DNA of 64,000 bases from Parabacteroides sp. TM07-1AC (GTDB lineage: Bacteria; Bacteroidota; Bacteroidia; Bacteroidales; Tannerellaceae), in assembly GCF_003480915.1 (NCBI RefSeq), contig NZ_QUKD01000009.1:102888-166887 (forward strand). The letters are read 5' to 3'. Of this stretch, positions 63,201-64,000 are shown in pieces. The position numbers and the translations under genes were made by a program. Position 1 is the stretch's first letter. Every line of letters begins with the position of its first letter. The notes below the pieces were generated by a model. That model saw only the letters and a program-made list of their open reading frames with translations. It did not search any database and was not told where the DNA came from.

Positions 63201-63442
63201 GTACCATTTGTAGTTCCCTTTTCGATAACATTTGCTCCGGCAATCGGGCCGAATGCATCCTGTACCACTCCTTTGATGGTTTGTTTCGCCTGTTGTGGCG
63301 ATGTTACTGCTGTACTAGGTCCTGTGGGCCTCAATAATTCAACAGAAGGATTCGCCGACATCTCGCTTACGGATGTAAGGAACATGGTTGTTCCCAAAAA
63401 CAGCGCCTTCGATACGTGAAAGTGAGTAAAATCTTTAGTCAT
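60236..63442 (-). CDS. SusC-type TonB-dependent glycan importer 2
   Basis: 1068 aa. MTKDFTHFHVSKALFLGTTMFLTSVSEMSANPS is a long signal region close to that of SusC1. It has the CarboxypepD_reg-like domain (QTIKGVVQDAFGPIAGANVIEKGTTNGTITDMDG), ALDEVVVVGYGTQKKVNMSGS, the plug (DIKVRGQGTLNNSSPLVIIDG, VLKDAASSAIYGSRAANGVILITTKQGK) and a barrel ending RQVVVGVNVTF. The N-terminal third is nearly the same as SusC1 while the barrel diverges. First gene of the minus-strand pair with SusD2; its promoter lies in invertible segment 2 and faces away as sequenced. Confidence 0.93.
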   Translation of the reverse strand: MTKDFTHFHVSKALFLGTTMFLTSVSEMSANPSVELLRPTGPSTAVTSPQQAKQTIKGVVQDAFGPIAGANVIEKGTTNGTITDMDGNFTLDVAPNSILVITFIGYKEQQLPVNNQKTFNIKLTEDSQALDEVVVVGYGTQKKVNMSGSVTSVNVSEMAESRPLTNISTALAGTAPGVQITSSNNLPSNNGDADIKVRGQGTLNNSSPLVIIDGVEGTLNSVSPQDVETVSVLKDAASSAIYGSRAANGVILITTKQGKSGKMKLDYTGYVSFQTLDQPYEVVSDYANYMEYLNEGMANSNKPKPFSDNVINLWREKSKDPNGLNEYGMPNYLAYPNNSIFDVYETGVSHQHNISASGGSEKITYYTSFNYLNNPGILENCGFERFSLRANVDSQVKDWLKIGVNLSGYTSNTTPVSDNIDDIYTYGLTGGNPGIAYLDDQNRLGINANAEDDPQNATNNPYNRLRNVSGNIQVNTLKTRLYAVLTPLKGLTIQGSYTYDYYDKFKESKPNFVPMYNFQTNTLYTDGVGQTSISNYNEKTFRNFMDATVRYERNFFDNRLSTNLMVGGSQEQYKRQFFSGTRKDLIDPSLNVIGGAIGESSTTGNVTEWAMRSFFGRLNLGWDDKYLLEVNLRADGSSRFLADNRWGYFPSFSAAWRISEEGFMENTKNWLDNLKVRASYGSLGNNTLGDNRDNDGNYTSQSLYAQTNYVLGRAVAMGLSQTAIANAALTWETTYITNVGLDYNVLGNRLSGSVEFFNKRTEGILTDLPAPKVHGNATIPKQNSAQITNRGLEFSTNWSDKAGKDFSYNVGFNFTYIKNNVDKFKGDDYTIKDARILQEGLPIWSLYVREADRIIQTDEDLAIVQAMLDNPAVEGKVVFPYGTPQKGDILYKDLNGDGLVNDDDRTVIGNGQNPTFTYGVNLGFNWKGIDFSALIQGQAGIKDVYLSALYKTTVRQGYQLNADVIDGRWYEGRTDASYPRLLDYSDTRNEQYSDFWVTDKSYLKIRNITLGYTLPTAWSKVAYMDRVRFYGSLENFFTFTKWKGYDPEVNGIKYPTMRQVVVGVNVTF

Positions 63443-63515
63443 AATAACACCAGATTTAGTTAATAATTAGATAATAGTTTTCTCATTTGTAATTGTCATT
63501 TTTCGTTTTCTATAT

Positions 63516-63564
63516 TCCATATGTCTACTTGATATCAAGTAGAAGCATAGTTCGTATAGAACTA
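63516..63564 (+). repeat. Left 49-bp inverted repeat of segment 2
   Basis: Contains the palindrome at 63524-63543 and CATAGTTC-GTATA-GAACTATG at 63546-63566 (8-bp arms). Exact reverse complement of 63952-64000 over all 49 visible bases. Confidence 0.9.
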
Positions 63565-63870
63565 TGGTTTATGCTGGTTGGCGAACAGAGAAAACTTGAA
63601 TTTTAAAGTGTGCTTGACGTTTTAAAAACCATGGGAGATAATATTGAATAAATGAGTAACTTAACAGTAGGATAAACTGAAAGATAATACTTATGAAAAC
63701 CTATTTTTGAGGGATAAAGATCCTTCCTATTGCTGCTGTGGCATTGATAAATGCTTCTTATGATATGGAATAGATAATGAATGATGTGTTTAAAATTGTC
63801 AAAACCTTGTTTTGCTATGGAACTACAACTCAGTGTAAATTAAGTGTATGTGTTTTTAACGAATAATAAT

Positions 63871-63937
63871 TGGACAATTAGTGCACCATGAATGGATAAA
63901 ATTGTACATATATTGAAATAATTAACATTTATATTTG
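63871..63937 (+). promoter_or_regulatory. Promoter inside invertible segment 2, reading right
   Basis: TGGACAA at 63871, TGGATAA at 63893 (22 bp later), and -7 box TATATTTG at 63930-63937, 59 bp after the first repeat. Same register as the beta-galactosidase and segment 1 promoters. No exact -33 TTTG. Confidence 0.75.
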
Positions 63938-63951
63938 CAGTGTTTTGGCAT

Positions 63952-64000
63952 TAGTTCTATACGAACTATGCTTCTACTTGATATCAAGTAGACATATGGA
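63952..64000 (-). repeat. Right 49-bp inverted repeat of segment 2 (cut by window end)
   Basis: Reverse complement of 63516-63564 without mismatch. The outer end is not visible. Confidence 0.9.

Larger units (their letters stand above)
63516..64000. other. Invertible promoter segment 2 (upstream of SusC2), reaching the window edge
   Basis: Perfect 49-bp inverted repeats at 63516-63564 and 63952-64000 enclose 387 bp without a gene. The right repeat runs to the last base, so it may be longer. Each repeat contains a 20-bp perfect palindrome (centre TTGATATCAA) and an AGTTC-N5-GAACT element with centre GTATA. The single promoter inside (63871-63937) reads right, away from SusC2 and out of the window. 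Inversion would place its -7 box at 63579-63586 reading left, about 130 bp before the SusC2 ATG. No -7 box facing SusC2 is visible now; the operon is inferred OFF. Confidence 0.82.

Noticed and set aside
53296..63442. Shufflon-type exchange between the two SusC genes
   Set aside because: The recombination-like sites lie only outside the genes, and the two segments have different crossover centres. I see no inverted sites inside the coding regions.

Overview
The window is chromosomal DNA from a Bacteroidales bacterium, most likely Parabacteroides or a close relative; the genus is an inference from gene content, not a database match. The signs are SusC/SusD pairs, an Mfa/FimA-type fimbriae cluster, a fused SecDF, DUF3575/DUF4468/DUF4136 proteins, and repeated use of the Bacteroidetes -7 promoter box TAnnTTTG. 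That box often settles which start codon is real.

Layout. 1-4034: 3' part of topA convergent with argS. 4035-14092: a six-gene fimbriae operon (DUF3575, major fimbrillin, Mfa2-like anchor, and three accessory or tip lipoproteins, the last with two C-terminal WRLPT lectin-like repeats). 14093-23852: HU, two rhomboid proteases coupled to an endonuclease/phosphatase-fold protein, two DUF4468 proteins, secDF, hutI. 23853-28734: an array of 22-bp palindromic repeats, an ECF sigma factor coupled to a hybrid membrane/barrel protein, mrp between two TTGACA-type repeats, trmB, and an ORF6N protein. 28777-37976: a minus-strand operon (small HU-like protein, TonB receptor, a sensor kinase lacking its histidine, an intact kinase, a LytTR regulator), then a small lipoprotein candidate, DUF4136, a barrel protein and a second LytTR kinase/regulator pair. 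38105-41717: an alpha-L-rhamnosidase, a second array of 22-bp palindromes, and seven tandem tRNA-Asn genes. 41824-50363: adenosine/PfkB kinase, S41 protease, two metallophosphoesterases, an exported nitroreductase and a TonB-type receptor. 50471-64000: a glycan-utilisation locus with a GH2 beta-galactosidase and two convergent SusC/SusD pairs.

The most interesting part is the last 14 kb. Each SusC gene is preceded by a roughly 400-bp segment bounded by inverted repeats centred on AGTTC-N5-GAACT. Each segment holds one promoter, and as sequenced both point away from their SusC gene. The two promoters and the fixed promoter of the beta-galactosidase share one layout: two TRGAYAA repeats exactly 22 bp apart, 59 and 37 bp upstream of the TAnnTTTG box. 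I infer one regulon in which a single activator drives a constitutively connected enzyme and two phase-variable SusCD importers, both in the OFF orientation here. The recombinase and the activator are not in the window.

A second unexplained structure is the pair of 22-bp palindromic arrays (23877-23986 and 40837-40953). They have identical geometry (6-nt arm, 6-nt gap, 6-nt arm, 4-nt gap, five units) but unrelated arm sequences.
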